A DNA stretch of 37,655 nucleotides from Candidatus Omnitrophota bacterium (GCA_028711765.1 JAQTRP010000005.1:1-37655); one strand, 5' to 3'. Shown: positions 1-8,823, numbered from the stretch's first letter. Program-made: numbers and translations. The notes: generated from the letters alone by a model not told the origin.

Positions 1-1
1 T

Positions 2-331
2 CCGAGGAGCGAAGATCCCGAAGCAATCCTTGATGAGATCTGGGAGGGTATACCGTCCTCGGAGCGTTCTAAAGTGGAGCGCGTTCCGGATAGGCGTCAG
101 GCGATTATAAGATCGCTCGATATCGCATGCGAAGGCGATATAGTGTTGATTTTGGGCAAAGGCCATGAGACATATCAGATTATCGGGAATGGGCGTTTCG
201 ATTTTAGCGATCAAGAGGTAGTGCGGTCTTACTGCGCCGAGACAGTCAAAGTAAAAAGTGGAGCCCCGCGGCTTTGCAGCCGCGACCCTTTGACTTACGC
301 TTCGCGGGGCGGAACCGCTCCGAAGCAATGA
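2..331 (+). CDS. murE: MurE, UDP-MurNAc-tripeptide synthetase, C-terminal part only
   Basis: The gene enters from the left edge; only about 109 C-terminal residues are present, in the frame starting at base 2. The enzyme ligates the third amino acid onto UDP-MurNAc-L-Ala-D-Glu in the cytoplasm. Visible family signatures are PRSEDPEAIL at the very start, which is the second half of the substrate-specificity motif, and GKGHETYQ near residue 55. An Arg after the Pro is what meso-diaminopimelate-adding enzymes carry (DNPR), so a DAP-type peptidoglycan is inferred; the Asp-Asn lies outside the window. The homologous part ends around VVRSYCAETV. The last 25 or so residues (rich in Arg, Ser, Gly) are translated from a GC-rich hairpin region and look like a tail acquired by insertion before the TGA at 329-331. 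Confidence 0.93.
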   Translation, partial: PRSEDPEAILDEIWEGIPSSERSKVERVPDRRQAIIRSLDIACEGDIVLILGKGHETYQIIGNGRFDFSDQEVVRSYCAETVKVKSGAPRLCSRDPLTYASRGGTAPKQ

Positions 332-431
332 CTCTGCTTCGCTCAAATACTTTCGTTTTGAGCTTCGCAGCAGTACCCTCCTTCGCATTCAGCCACGGCT
401 CGACAGCCGTGACTTTCTGCGAAGGAGGGTA
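263..431. repeat. Array of three stem-loops between murE and murF
   Basis: Three inverted repeats follow one another. GCCCCGCG at 263-270 pairs with 303-310 and competes with an inner stem CGCGGCT 268-274 with 278-284. GCTCAAA at 341-347 pairs with 357-363. A perfect 14-bp stem joins 374-387 to 418-431 and encloses a 7-bp hairpin at 394-400 with 405-411. None is followed by a T-run, so intrinsic termination is unlikely. The first structure lies inside the murE reading frame. The array could be an inserted repeat unit or an mRNA processing/stability element between two genes of one operon. Confidence 0.75.
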
Positions 432-456
432 AGAATTAGAAAGGCAAAGCCAAGGT

Positions 457-1845
457 ATGTTACTTCTTAGCGAAATCAGTGCGATTACGGGGGGTCTGCC
501 CCTGAGGGCGCAGGCTGATTTTAAAATAAGCGGTATAACGACCGATTCGCGCAACGTGAAGACGGGCGATTGCTTTATTGCCCTGAAAGGCGATAAGCAC
601 GACGGCGCGATGTTCGCCACTGAGGCATCAAAGCGCGGCGCACGGTGTTTCATAGTAGAGAAGGACACGCCCAACAGCCTGCCGAATGTGATAATCGTTA
701 AAGATTCTTACCGTGCTCTTTTAGATCTCGCCTCGGCTTATCGGGTACAATTTTCCGCTAAAACAATCGGCGTGACAGGCAGCTGCGGCAAGACAACGGT
801 CAAAGAGGCAGTCGCTTTCCTGCTCGGTATAAATCACACAGTTTTATCGAACGAAGGCAATCTCAATAATCACATTGGCCTGCCGCTTACGCTTTTTAGG
901 TTGAAGAAAGAACACAAGTTTGTAGTTGCCGAGATGGGGGCGAATCATCGCGGCGAGATCGCGCTTTTGGCTTCCGTTGCGAAGCCCGATGTCGGCGTCA
1001 TCGTAAACGTAAACCCGGTGCATCTCGAAGGATTCGGAGATATCCAGGCAATTTACAGGACAAAGCTCGAGCTCGCTGAATACGTCAATCATCAGGATGG
1101 TATCATCGTTACGAACGGTGATGATGAAATTTTGAGATCGTTGGTTCATTCTTTTAAAGGCCGTGTATTTTTATTCGGGCGCTCCAAGGCCTGCCATATC
1201 CGCCTGACGCAATTTATCGCCGTGGGTGATGAGGCCTTGATGGAAGTAAACAAGAAGTACCGTTTTCCGGTGAGGACGGCCGCGCCTTTCCAGGCGATGA
1301 ATATCCTTTGTGCGCTTACTGTTCTTCACGCGCTGGGAAAGCCAGTTGGTTATTTCGAGCGCGGTCTTTATGATTTTAAGTTTCCTAAAGGGCGTTTTGA
1401 GGCGATCCCGCTTGAAAGTGGTGCCACGATTTATTTTGACGGTTACAATGCCAATCCCGCGGCATTTCGGGCCTCACTCGAGGCATTCCACCACGCGGCT
1501 CCCGAAGGGCGGAAAATTGTACTTTGCGGGGATATGTTGGAATTGGGAGATAGGGCCGAAGAATATCACCGTCAGTTGGGTGAAGGCCTCGCGGAGTACG
1601 ACCTTCAGGGAATTATCGCCGTCGGCCAGTGGCGGGATACGGTCATCGAGGCGGTTCGGGAACGTACGAGGAAACACATTTTCGCGCGCTCGTTCGAACA
1701 TAAGGAAGAAGCCGCCGATTTCCTGCGTTCAATACTTCGTCAGCGCGACCGGATCCTGATCAAGGGATCGCGGCGCCTTCAGCTTGAGAGCGTTATCGAC
1801 GACCTCAAGAAAATACGCCGATTAGGCGCGATGGTTTGTCCATAG
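457..1845 (+). CDS. murF: MurF, UDP-MurNAc-tripeptide:D-Ala-D-Ala ligase
   Basis: Cytoplasmic Mur ligase that adds D-Ala-D-Ala to make UDP-MurNAc-pentapeptide, the substrate of MraY. At 462 residues it has the normal length. The N-terminal domain carries the MurF-like GITTDSRNVKTGDCFIAL. The ATP P-loop is GVTGSCGKTTVK at residues 105-116. EMGANHRGEI at about 159-168 and NANPAAF further on are typical of the central and C-terminal domains. The ATG at 457 gives the expected N-terminus; a short AAGG sits almost against it, while the stronger GGAGGG at 424-429 is part of the upstream hairpin and too far away. mraY follows after 10 bp. Confidence 0.97.
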   Translation: MLLLSEISAITGGLPLRAQADFKISGITTDSRNVKTGDCFIALKGDKHDGAMFATEASKRGARCFIVEKDTPNSLPNVIIVKDSYRALLDLASAYRVQFSAKTIGVTGSCGKTTVKEAVAFLLGINHTVLSNEGNLNNHIGLPLTLFRLKKEHKFVVAEMGANHRGEIALLASVAKPDVGVIVNVNPVHLEGFGDIQAIYRTKLELAEYVNHQDGIIVTNGDDEILRSLVHSFKGRVFLFGRSKACHIRLTQFIAVGDEALMEVNKKYRFPVRTAAPFQAMNILCALTVLHALGKPVGYFERGLYDFKFPKGRFEAIPLESGATIYFDGYNANPAAFRASLEAFHHAAPEGRKIVLCGDMLELGDRAEEYHRQLGEGLAEYDLQGIIAVGQWRDTVIEAVRERTRKHIFARSFEHKEEAADFLRSILRQRDRILIKGSRRLQLESVIDDLKKIRRLGAMVCP

Positions 1846-1855
1846 AATATAGACG

Positions 1856-2944
1856 ATGCTTTATCTTTTTCTCTATCCTTTCAGGGATCACATTTTCTTC
1901 TTCAATCTTTTCCGCTACATCACGTTCCGGGCGATGGCGGCAAGCGTTACGGCCTTTCTCATCTGTATTATATTCGGCCCTATGGTTATGCGTTGGCTTG
2001 TAAGCCTCAGCATTTTTGACAGTCACAACCGCGACCACGCCGAGAAGATCCACCAGTTCTTTGCCCACAAGAAGACGGTCCCCACGATGGGCGGCGTCCT
2101 GATTCTCTTGAGTATCGTTTTGTCAAATCTGTTGTGGGGCAATCTGACCAATCACTTCCTGATTCTTGCCCTCGTCGTGACGGTGTGGTTTGGGACGGTC
2201 GGTTTCATCGACGATTATATAAAGATACGCAAGCGGAATACGACCGGCCTTACGATCGCGACAAAATTCATGGCTCAGGTAATCGCCGGCGTCGCAATCG
2301 GTGTCATTCTTTATTTTAATCCGGAATTCAACGACTCTCTTTACGTGCCTTTCTTCAAGAACGTGGTCTTACGGCTCGGTATTTTTTATATCCCGTTCAT
2401 TGTTCTTGTGCTTGTCGGAAGCTCGAATGCCCTTAATCTTACGGACGGGCTGGACGGACTCGCGATCGGCTGCCTCGTTATGGCCGCGGGCGCCTATACG
2501 ATATTGAGTTACATTTCGGGACACTTTGGTTTCGCCGATTACCTTAAGGTCCCTTTCTTCCGCAGCGCAGGAGAGCTTACTGTCTTTTGCGCATCCCTAG
2601 TCGGTGCCGGAATCGGTTTTCTATGGTTTAATTCTTATCCCGCGAGTGTTTTTATGGGGGATACTGGGTCCTTGGCCTTGGGCGGGGCCTTGGGTGCCGT
2701 CGCGGTTTTTATTAAGAAGGAGTTTCTCCTTCTGATTGTCGGCGGAATATTTGTATGGGAGGCGCTATCCGTTATTCTTCAGGTGTCTTCTTTCAAATGG
2801 ACCGGGAAAAGAATTTTCCTCATGGCCCCTTACCATCATCACCTCCAGCTCAAGGGATGGCCTGAATCGAAGGTGACAGTCAGATTCTGGATTATCGCTT
2901 TTCTTTTGGCTGTTTTAGGTATCAGTACTTTGAAGATACAATAG
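1856..2944 (+). CDS. mraY: MraY, phospho-MurNAc-pentapeptide transferase
   Basis: Integral membrane enzyme that transfers phospho-MurNAc-pentapeptide to undecaprenyl phosphate, giving lipid I. The 362 residues show about ten hydrophobic segments. Diagnostic motifs are KTVPTMGG (73-80), the catalytic DDY (119-121) before IKIRKRNTTGL, NALNLTDGLDGLA (191-203), MGDTGSLALGG, and the HHH loop in PYHHHLQLKGWPE near residues 325-335. The N-terminus beginning MLYLFLYPF and the FRYITFRA segment match the family, supporting the ATG at 1856. The stop codon is followed after one base by the first palindromic element, which separates it from murD. Confidence 0.98.
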   Translation: MLYLFLYPFRDHIFFFNLFRYITFRAMAASVTAFLICIIFGPMVMRWLVSLSIFDSHNRDHAEKIHQFFAHKKTVPTMGGVLILLSIVLSNLLWGNLTNHFLILALVVTVWFGTVGFIDDYIKIRKRNTTGLTIATKFMAQVIAGVAIGVILYFNPEFNDSLYVPFFKNVVLRLGIFYIPFIVLVLVGSSNALNLTDGLDGLAIGCLVMAAGAYTILSYISGHFGFADYLKVPFFRSAGELTVFCASLVGAGIGFLWFNSYPASVFMGDTGSLALGGALGAVAVFIKKEFLLLIVGGIFVWEALSVILQVSSFKWTGKRIFLMAPYHHHLQLKGWPESKVTVRFWIIAFLLAVLGISTLKIQ

Positions 2945-2945
2945 G

Positions 2946-2999
2946 GTCTTTATGTACCTGGTACCGGATTAATGGGCTCGGTACCAGGTACATAAAGAC
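2946..2999. repeat. GTACC palindromic element, copy 1 (mraY-murD)
   Basis: Perfect 21-bp inverted repeat: left arm 2946-2966, loop 2967-2978, right arm 2979-2999. The inner 13 nt of the arms are GTACCTGGTACCG and CGGTACCAGGTAC; the outer 8 nt are GTCTTTAT and ATAAAGAC. The loop GATTAATGGGCT is the reverse complement of the loop in the other three copies with two differences, so this copy is in the opposite orientation. A 5-bp direct repeat ACAAT (2938-2942 and 2998-3002) flanks it, possibly by chance. It starts 2 bp after the mraY stop codon. Confidence 0.93.
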
Positions 3000-3004
3000 A
3001 ATCT

Positions 3005-3029
3005 CCCTGCCTTGCCGGCAGGCAGGCAA
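3005..3029. repeat. CCTGCC-GGCAGG palindromic repeat before murD
   Basis: CCTGCCTTGCCGGCAGGCAGG forms a CCTGCC/GGCAGG stem just downstream of the GTACC element. A related sequence, CCTGCCTACCGGCAGGTAGG, sits in the cobU-cobT gap at 33614-33633. It occupies the murD leader, and the open frame that runs through it from TTG 3012 is a chance N-terminal extension. Confidence 0.65.
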
Positions 3030-3053
3030 CGGGGTGAACAAGGGGAAAAAAGA

Positions 3054-4328
3054 ATGGAAATAAAAGGGAAAAAAGTAATTGTTATAGGTTTGGGGCAGAG
3101 CGGCCTTGACGCTGCTGAGTTCGCGCACAGGAAAGGTGCCCATGTCTTTGTGACCGAAGCCGAGCGCGCACCGCTTTTGGAAGGAAGGGCCCAGGTACTC
3201 CGTAAGGCAGGAATCGAAGTCGAATTAGGTGGGCACAGGAAAGGCCTTTTTGAGAAAGCGGACTGGGCGGTTATTTCCCCCGGGATTTCCCCGCAGAAGG
3301 AAATTTTTCGGGAGGCGTCTCGCGCACTGGGTGATCACCTGATAAGCGAGATCGAACTCGCGTACAGATTTTGCCCCGCCCAGATTATCGCGATTACGGG
3401 GACGAACGGAAAATCCAGCGTTACCAGCTGGACAGCGGCCATCTTCACAAAGCTTGGTCATCCCGCGGTGGCCTGCGGCAACCTTGGCAATACTTTTATC
3501 GGTGAAATATCAAAACTGGATGCGTCGATGAAGGTTGTAATAGAGGTCAGCTCTTTTCAGCTTGAGACCATAAGGGAGTTCAGGCCGTTTATCGGAGTTC
3601 TCCTTAATATCACACCCGATCATTTTAACTGGCATACCGACTGGGATGATTATGTCAGGGCAAAGACACGGCTTTTTATGAATCAGACAAACGGTGATTA
3701 CGCCATCCTGAACTGCAAAGACAGGTCGTCTTCGTTGATTGCCCCGAAGGTTTCTTCCAAGGTTCTCTATTTTAACTGCGGGGAAGTGTTCAATCCGAAT
3801 TGGGATGCCGTTTTGGCTATTACTGATATTTACGGGATAGACCGTCGGCTAGCCGAGGCAGTTTTGGAGAAGTTGCCCGCGCTGCCTCACCGCCTCGAAG
3901 TTGTGTCCACTCAGGACGGCCTTGTTTATATCGACGATTCCAAAGCCACTAATCCCGATTCGCTTACATGGGCGCTCGAGCGGCAGAGGAAAAAGGTCAT
4001 ACTTCTCGCGGGAGGGCGCGCGAAGGGCACGGATTTCGGTTTCCTGAAGCCCTTGCTTGAGAAAAAGGTAAAGCATCTTGTCCTTTTCGGCGAGGCCCGC
4101 AGCGAGATGAAAGAATCGTGGGCAGGCGCAGCGGCTATGAGTGTCGTTGAGACCCTCGAGGAAGCGGTGGACACTGCCCGCGCGAATGCCAACGAAGGCG
4201 ATATCATACTTCTTTCGCCGGCCTGCGCAAGCTTCGACCAGTTTAAAAGTTATAAACACAGGGGCGATGTTTTTAAGGCATACGCCCAGAAAAGGTCTCC
4301 TCTAAAAGTTTCTCGCACCGCGGTGTAA
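3054..4328 (+). CDS. murD: MurD, UDP-MurNAc-L-Ala:D-glutamate ligase
   Basis: Cytoplasmic Mur ligase that adds D-Glu to UDP-MurNAc-L-Ala. I start it at ATG 3054, giving 424 residues beginning MEIKGKKVIVIGLGQSG, the usual MurD N-terminal Rossmann segment, preceded by AAGGGGAAAAAAGA. The frame is open back to TTG 3012 but that part is repeat sequence. The ATP P-loop is GTNGKSSVTSW from residue 116. NITPDHFNWH in the centre and YIDDSKATNPDSL in the C-terminal domain are family signatures. ftsW follows after 7 bp. The GTACC element and a second palindrome separate it from mraY, so mRNA processing upstream is possible. Confidence 0.97.
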   Translation: MEIKGKKVIVIGLGQSGLDAAEFAHRKGAHVFVTEAERAPLLEGRAQVLRKAGIEVELGGHRKGLFEKADWAVISPGISPQKEIFREASRALGDHLISEIELAYRFCPAQIIAITGTNGKSSVTSWTAAIFTKLGHPAVACGNLGNTFIGEISKLDASMKVVIEVSSFQLETIREFRPFIGVLLNITPDHFNWHTDWDDYVRAKTRLFMNQTNGDYAILNCKDRSSSLIAPKVSSKVLYFNCGEVFNPNWDAVLAITDIYGIDRRLAEAVLEKLPALPHRLEVVSTQDGLVYIDDSKATNPDSLTWALERQRKKVILLAGGRAKGTDFGFLKPLLEKKVKHLVLFGEARSEMKESWAGAAAMSVVETLEEAVDTARANANEGDIILLSPACASFDQFKSYKHRGDVFKAYAQKRSPLKVSRTAV

Positions 4329-4335
4329 TGACGCT

Positions 4336-5460
4336 ATGTTTCAGCTTTCCAGGGAAGGTTACCGGATTTTCATTATAGTCTGCGTCCTTATCGCCGTGGG
4401 TGTCGTGATGGTCTACAGCGCGAGCGCCATTTACGCCTACCAATTTTTCAAGAGTTCATCCTATTTCCTTAAACGCCAGCTGCTTTTTGTCCTGCTGGGG
4501 TTTGCCGGTTTTTTCGGGAGTTTCTTTTTGAACCTTGATTTTTTAAGGCGCCACAGCCGTAAGCTCGTTTTAGCAGCGATTTTTCTACTCGTCCTCGTCC
4601 TTTTTATCGGGCGCGCCGCGGGAGGCGCCCAGCGATGGATCGGCCTTGGAAGCCTCAACCTTCAGCCGGTCGAATTCGCGAAGATCGCTTTTTGTATTTT
4701 TCTGGCGGATTATCTCTCGCGCCGGGCGCGCTTTGTGAGGGAAGGGCGCCTCAAGGTTTTCTTCACACCGCTTGCGATTCTTTTTATTGTTTCGGGCCTC
4801 GTATTGGCCCAGCCCGATTTAGGATCTACCGCTTTTCTTTTTATGATTACCTGCATTTTGCTTTTTGTAGCGGGCCTGAGGAAGAGGTGGATCGCGGCCG
4901 CTTTCGGAATGCTTGTGCCGGCCCTTATCCTGCTCATTGTGTTTGAGCCTTACCGCATGAAGCGCCTTGTGGCTTATGCAAACCCGTGGAGCGATCCGCG
5001 GGGCACGGGATACCAGATTATTCAATCTTTCACGGCCTTCGGCGCGGGCGGGCTGAAAGGCGTGGGCCTTGGCGCGGGTACACAAAAGCTGTTTTATCTC
5101 CCGCAGAGTTATTCGGATTTTATATTTTCTATAATAGGCGAGGAGACGGGACTGATAGGTGCGGCGTTTGTTCTCGTTTTGTTCGCTCTTTTCGTTTACG
5201 AGGGGATTACCATCGCGCGCAGGGCGGCAAACCGGTTCTACCGGCTCTTGGCTTTTTCCCTTACTCTTCTCGTGGGTTTGCAGGCGCTTCTTAATATTTC
5301 CGTCACTGTCGGCCTTGTGCCGACGAAAGGGTGCCCTCTTCCTTTTATAAGTTACGGCGGCTCCTCGCTTATTTTCAACATGATTGCCGTAGGGCTTTTA
5401 CTTGCGGTAGACCGCAAGACCAATGTGCACGAGGAAGGGCGGGAACAATTTTTTATCTGA
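4336..5460 (+). CDS. ftsW: FtsW-type SEDS glycosyltransferase
   Basis: Polytopic membrane protein of the SEDS family, which polymerises lipid II into glycan strands together with a class B penicillin-binding protein; the position in the division cluster argues for FtsW rather than RodA. The 374 residues have about ten transmembrane segments. Signatures are VVMVYSASA in the first helix, GAQRWIGLGSLNLQPVEFAK, AQPDLGST, the large extracytoplasmic loop GTGYQIIQSFTAFGAGGLKG continuing to SDFIFSIIGEETG, and the C-terminal PLPFISYGGSS. It lies between murD (7 bp) and murG (3 bp), so all are probably co-transcribed. Confidence 0.96.
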   Translation: MFQLSREGYRIFIIVCVLIAVGVVMVYSASAIYAYQFFKSSSYFLKRQLLFVLLGFAGFFGSFFLNLDFLRRHSRKLVLAAIFLLVLVLFIGRAAGGAQRWIGLGSLNLQPVEFAKIAFCIFLADYLSRRARFVREGRLKVFFTPLAILFIVSGLVLAQPDLGSTAFLFMITCILLFVAGLRKRWIAAAFGMLVPALILLIVFEPYRMKRLVAYANPWSDPRGTGYQIIQSFTAFGAGGLKGVGLGAGTQKLFYLPQSYSDFIFSIIGEETGLIGAAFVLVLFALFVYEGITIARRAANRFYRLLAFSLTLLVGLQALLNISVTVGLVPTKGCPLPFISYGGSSLIFNMIAVGLLLAVDRKTNVHEEGREQFFI

Positions 5461-5463
5461 GCG

Positions 5464-6570
5464 ATGAATCCCAGCAAGGCTAAAACCATTATCATATTTT
5501 CCGGCCATACCGGCGGCCATTTATTTCCAGCATTGAGTTTTGCGGATGAATTTAAGCACCGTCATCCGGAGTTTGAAATAATCTTCGTAGGTGGCAGGAG
5601 CGAGGCGGCCTTGCCTTTTGGCTGGCAGGCATTTCCTTATAAATATCGTGTGATTGATATGGCTCCATGGAAGGGCGGCCTCCTCAAGCGCTTTCGTTTT
5701 CAATTAAGCTTTCTCGGCGCGTGGCGGGATGTGTTACGGCTTTTCCGCGAAGTTAATCCGTCTTTAGTCGTTGGTTTTGGAGCGCTCGTTTCTGTGCCGG
5801 GTGTCCTTGCCGCGCGCTTTAGGAAGATTCCAACCTTGATTCATGAACAAAACCTGAAGTTTGGGAAAGCCAATAAGCTCCTGTGCAGTTTTGCGGAGCT
5901 CGTTGCCGTCAGTTTTAAAGAAACCCTCTCCGGCCTGCCGGAGGCTAAAGGGGTCTGGACAGGTTACCCGTTAAGGCAGAGTTTCTTTAAGGCCAGGATT
6001 CCGGGGCGCGGCAATTCAAGGTTTAACCTCCTTATTCTGGGCGGCTCCCAGGGGGCGAAGCGGCTTAACTGTATTGTCGTTCGGGCGTTGCGCGGACTTA
6101 GCGATGAAGAAAGAGAGAAAATTGCCGTTATTCATATAACAGGCCGGAACAATCTGGAAGAAGCGGAGTCTTTTTATTCCGGCCTCGCGATCGACCGCAA
6201 GCTCATCGGTTTTACTGATGAGATTGAAGAGTTTTACACCCAGAGCGATTTTGTGGTCGGCCGCGCGGGTGCCGGCACTATTTTTGAGGCGGCTTACTTT
6301 GGCCTCGCGGCATTATTTATTCCGTATCCTGGAGCGGGCAATCACCAGAAGGATAACGCGGGCTTCATTGCCGCTCACGGTGCCGGCATGGTGATTACGG
6401 AAGATAAATTAAGCGAAGAAGCTTTGATTTCTCTTTTGAGATCTGCTATAAATAATCCTTCGGGTTTAAATGCGATGAAGGAAAGCGCGAGAAAGCTCTT
6501 TCACCATGATTCCGGCGAGCGGCTTACGAATGCCGCGGAAAGATTGTTGAAAACCTCATGCGTTTCTTAG
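5464..6570 (+). CDS. murG: MurG, UDP-GlcNAc:lipid I GlcNAc transferase
   Basis: Peripheral inner-membrane GT28 glycosyltransferase that converts lipid I into lipid II. The 368 residues carry the N-terminal glycine loop as SGHTGGHLFPAL (the family usually has GGTGGHxxPA). LILGGSQGAKRLN opens the C-terminal Rossmann domain, and the UDP-GlcNAc binding region is RAGAGTIFEAAYFGLAALFIP followed by GNHQKDNA. The last 13 bp overlap the start of murC, which suggests translational coupling. Confidence 0.96.
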   Translation: MNPSKAKTIIIFSGHTGGHLFPALSFADEFKHRHPEFEIIFVGGRSEAALPFGWQAFPYKYRVIDMAPWKGGLLKRFRFQLSFLGAWRDVLRLFREVNPSLVVGFGALVSVPGVLAARFRKIPTLIHEQNLKFGKANKLLCSFAELVAVSFKETLSGLPEAKGVWTGYPLRQSFFKARIPGRGNSRFNLLILGGSQGAKRLNCIVVRALRGLSDEEREKIAVIHITGRNNLEEAESFYSGLAIDRKLIGFTDEIEEFYTQSDFVVGRAGAGTIFEAAYFGLAALFIPYPGAGNHQKDNAGFIAAHGAGMVITEDKLSEEALISLLRSAINNPSGLNAMKESARKLFHHDSGERLTNAAERLLKTSCVS

Positions 6571-7937
6571 AGGGGAAAAAGAGAGTTCATTTTGTCGGCA
6601 TCGGCGGCGTGGGGATGAGCGCCCTCGCGAAAACGCTCCTTTATTGGGGATATAGTGTTACAGGTTCCGACCTGAAGGAAAATAAGTGGGTCCATTCCTT
6701 AAGGTCGGGCGGCGCTAAGATTTCACTCGGCCATAACGGCGCTACGGTCCGGAATGCGGATCTCGTTGTTTATTCATCCGCGATTTGCCGCGATAATCCC
6801 GAACTTAGCGAAGCGAAACGTCGAGGAATTCCAGCCTGCCACAGGGCGGAGCTCCTCTCGGATCTTGTTTCCACGGGGGTATTGGTCGCCGTAAGCGGTA
6901 CGCACGGAAAGACGACGACCACCTCGATGATCTCACAGCTTTTATCCACGCAGGGTTATAATCCCACTTGTTTTGTAGGCGGCCGCATGGTCAACGCAGA
7001 AGATAATGTCATTCGCGGATGCCGGGAGCTTTTTGTCGCGGAGATTGACGAGAGCGACCGCTCGCAGTCGAACTTCCACCCCGATTATCTTGTCCTGACC
7101 AATATCGAGGCCGAACACCTTGATGTCTATAGCGACCTCAACGATATTAAGCGGGCTTTTTCAAGCTATGTCGGGAGTGCTAAAGCCTGCGGCAAGGTAA
7201 TCTTTTCGGCGGAATGCCCGAATGTTTGCGAGATTATGAAAAATTTTCCGGGGCATGTGTCGTTCGGCCTAAGTCCGAAGGCGGATTATTACGCCGGGGA
7301 TATTTCTCTCTCGAGCCGGGGGGCAAAATTTTCTGTTTATCATGACTCTAAATTTCTCGGGCTTATGGAGCTCAGGCTTTTGGGCTTGCATAACGTCCTC
7401 AACAGCCTTGCGACGGTTGCGTTTGCCGGGGTTTTTGGTATAAACTTTGAAGCCGCGCGCGAAGCGCTTTATCAGTTCCGCGGCGTCGGTCGCCGCCTTG
7501 AGATTAAACTCGACTCCGATGATTTAATGGTGATCGACGACTACGCGCATCATCCGACGGAAATAAAAGCGGGGCTTGAGGCGCTGGGGCTTTTGGCGAG
7601 GCCCGTGACGGTGGTTTTTCAGCCGCACCGCTTCAGCCGCACGCTTCGTCTCGCCCGCGAGTTTGGGCCTGCTTTCCGCAAGGCTGGCCGCGTCATACTT
7701 ACCGACATTTACAGCGCGGGCGAGAAACCGGAGGCGGGCGTAAGCTCAGACCTTATTTATAAAGTCGTGAAAGAGGACGGCCATCCCGATGTCTGCTTCG
7801 TCGGCCGTTCCGGGATTATAGATTATCTTAAGCATAACGCGCGCAGGGGGGAGATCATAGCCTTCGTGGGCGCCGGAGATATTTCCGAACTTGCCAATGA
7901 GTACGTCAGTCAATATCAGTCTTTCGCTCAAGTCTAA
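6558..7937 (+). CDS. murC: MurC, UDP-MurNAc:L-alanine ligase
   Basis: First Mur ligase of the pathway, adding L-Ala to UDP-MurNAc in the cytoplasm. The 459 residues begin with HFVGIGGVGMSALAKTL, the nucleotide-fold signature of MurC. The ATP P-loop is GTHGKTTTTSM from residue 114, and the C-terminal domain has DDYAHHPTEIKAGLEA and QPHRFSRT. The start ATG lies inside the murG end and the 3' end overlaps murB by about 41 bp, so three genes are tightly coupled. Confidence 0.97.
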   Translation: MRFLEGKKRVHFVGIGGVGMSALAKTLLYWGYSVTGSDLKENKWVHSLRSGGAKISLGHNGATVRNADLVVYSSAICRDNPELSEAKRRGIPACHRAELLSDLVSTGVLVAVSGTHGKTTTTSMISQLLSTQGYNPTCFVGGRMVNAEDNVIRGCRELFVAEIDESDRSQSNFHPDYLVLTNIEAEHLDVYSDLNDIKRAFSSYVGSAKACGKVIFSAECPNVCEIMKNFPGHVSFGLSPKADYYAGDISLSSRGAKFSVYHDSKFLGLMELRLLGLHNVLNSLATVAFAGVFGINFEAAREALYQFRGVGRRLEIKLDSDDLMVIDDYAHHPTEIKAGLEALGLLARPVTVVFQPHRFSRTLRLAREFGPAFRKAGRVILTDIYSAGEKPEAGVSSDLIYKVVKEDGHPDVCFVGRSGIIDYLKHNARRGEIIAFVGAGDISELANEYVSQYQSFAQV

Positions 7938-8802
7938 CGAGCCGCTTTCGGCGCATACGAGTTTCCAGATAGGCGGGCCCGCCCTTTTCTTCGCGGAGCC
8001 CGGGAAGCGCGAAGAGCTCGCAGGACTAATTTCATTCTCAAACGACGAGGGTCTCGCGCGGCTTGTTATCGGACGGGGGAGCAACCTGCTTTTTTCTGAC
8101 GAGGGTTTCCCGGGACTTGTAATCTCCACTCTGCGTCTAGACTCACAACATATTGAATTTAAAGGGGATACGTTAAAGGTTTCCTGCGGAATGGATTTAC
8201 CTGTCTTGGTTCACAGGTGCGTCGAGAAGGGGTTTGGAGGGCTTGAATTTTTAGCCGGCATCCCCGGCACTGTTGGCGGCGCTTTAGTACAAAATGCGGG
8301 AGTTTCTCACAACGCCGAAAAACCAAACGAGATCAGTGAATGCGTTCTCTCTATCGAGGCGCTCGACCAACATGGCAATCCCGTTTTTCTAAGCCGCGAC
8401 GAGCTTTCCTTCGGATATCGAAGTTCTATTTTCAAGGGGAGCGGTCTTGTCCTTATTTCGTGCGAACTTAAAGGATGCCACCGCCCTAAAGAGGCGATCG
8501 CGGCAAAGGTAAAGCAGAATCTTGATTATAGAAAATCGCGGCACGACCTTTCTCATCCGAGCGCAGGGTCGGTTTTTAAAAATCCCGAAGGTGTCTCAAA
8601 ACGGGCAGGAGAGTTGATTGATGCCGCCGGTTTTAAGGGCTTGAGAGTGGGGGATGCCGAGGTTTCTATGAGGCATGCGAATTTCATCGTGAATCGCGGC
8701 GAGGCGTCGTCATATGATGTGCTTAAAATTATCGAGCGCATCCGGCGGGTAGTGAAGGAAAAGTTTGGGGTGGAGTTAGAGCTTGAAATAGAAGTTATTT
8801 GA
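7897..8802 (+). CDS. murB: MurB, UDP-N-acetylenolpyruvylglucosamine reductase
   Basis: FAD- and NADPH-dependent reductase making UDP-MurNAc. I choose ATG 7897 (301 residues); an in-frame TTG at 7891 adds two residues. Motifs are SFQIGGPA at the N-terminus, GRGSNLLFSDEGFPG (59-73) and GLEFLAGIPGTVGGAL (115-130) for FAD binding, FGYRSSIFK (172-180), and PSAGSVFKNP (221-230) with the serine that protonates the substrate. The C-terminal MRHANFIVNRGEAS is also typical. Length and layout fit the shorter type II form. It overlaps murC. Confidence 0.96.
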   Translation: MSTSVNISLSLKSNEPLSAHTSFQIGGPALFFAEPGKREELAGLISFSNDEGLARLVIGRGSNLLFSDEGFPGLVISTLRLDSQHIEFKGDTLKVSCGMDLPVLVHRCVEKGFGGLEFLAGIPGTVGGALVQNAGVSHNAEKPNEISECVLSIEALDQHGNPVFLSRDELSFGYRSSIFKGSGLVLISCELKGCHRPKEAIAAKVKQNLDYRKSRHDLSHPSAGSVFKNPEGVSKRAGELIDAAGFKGLRVGDAEVSMRHANFIVNRGEASSYDVLKIIERIRRVVKEKFGVELELEIEVI

Positions 8803-8823
8803 GGAAAGAGAGGAGATGAGCAA

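Noticed and set aside
3012-3053. Possible 14-residue N-terminal extension of MurD from TTG
   Set aside because: It is encoded by the palindromic repeat, and ATG 3054 has the ribosome site and the conserved N-terminus.
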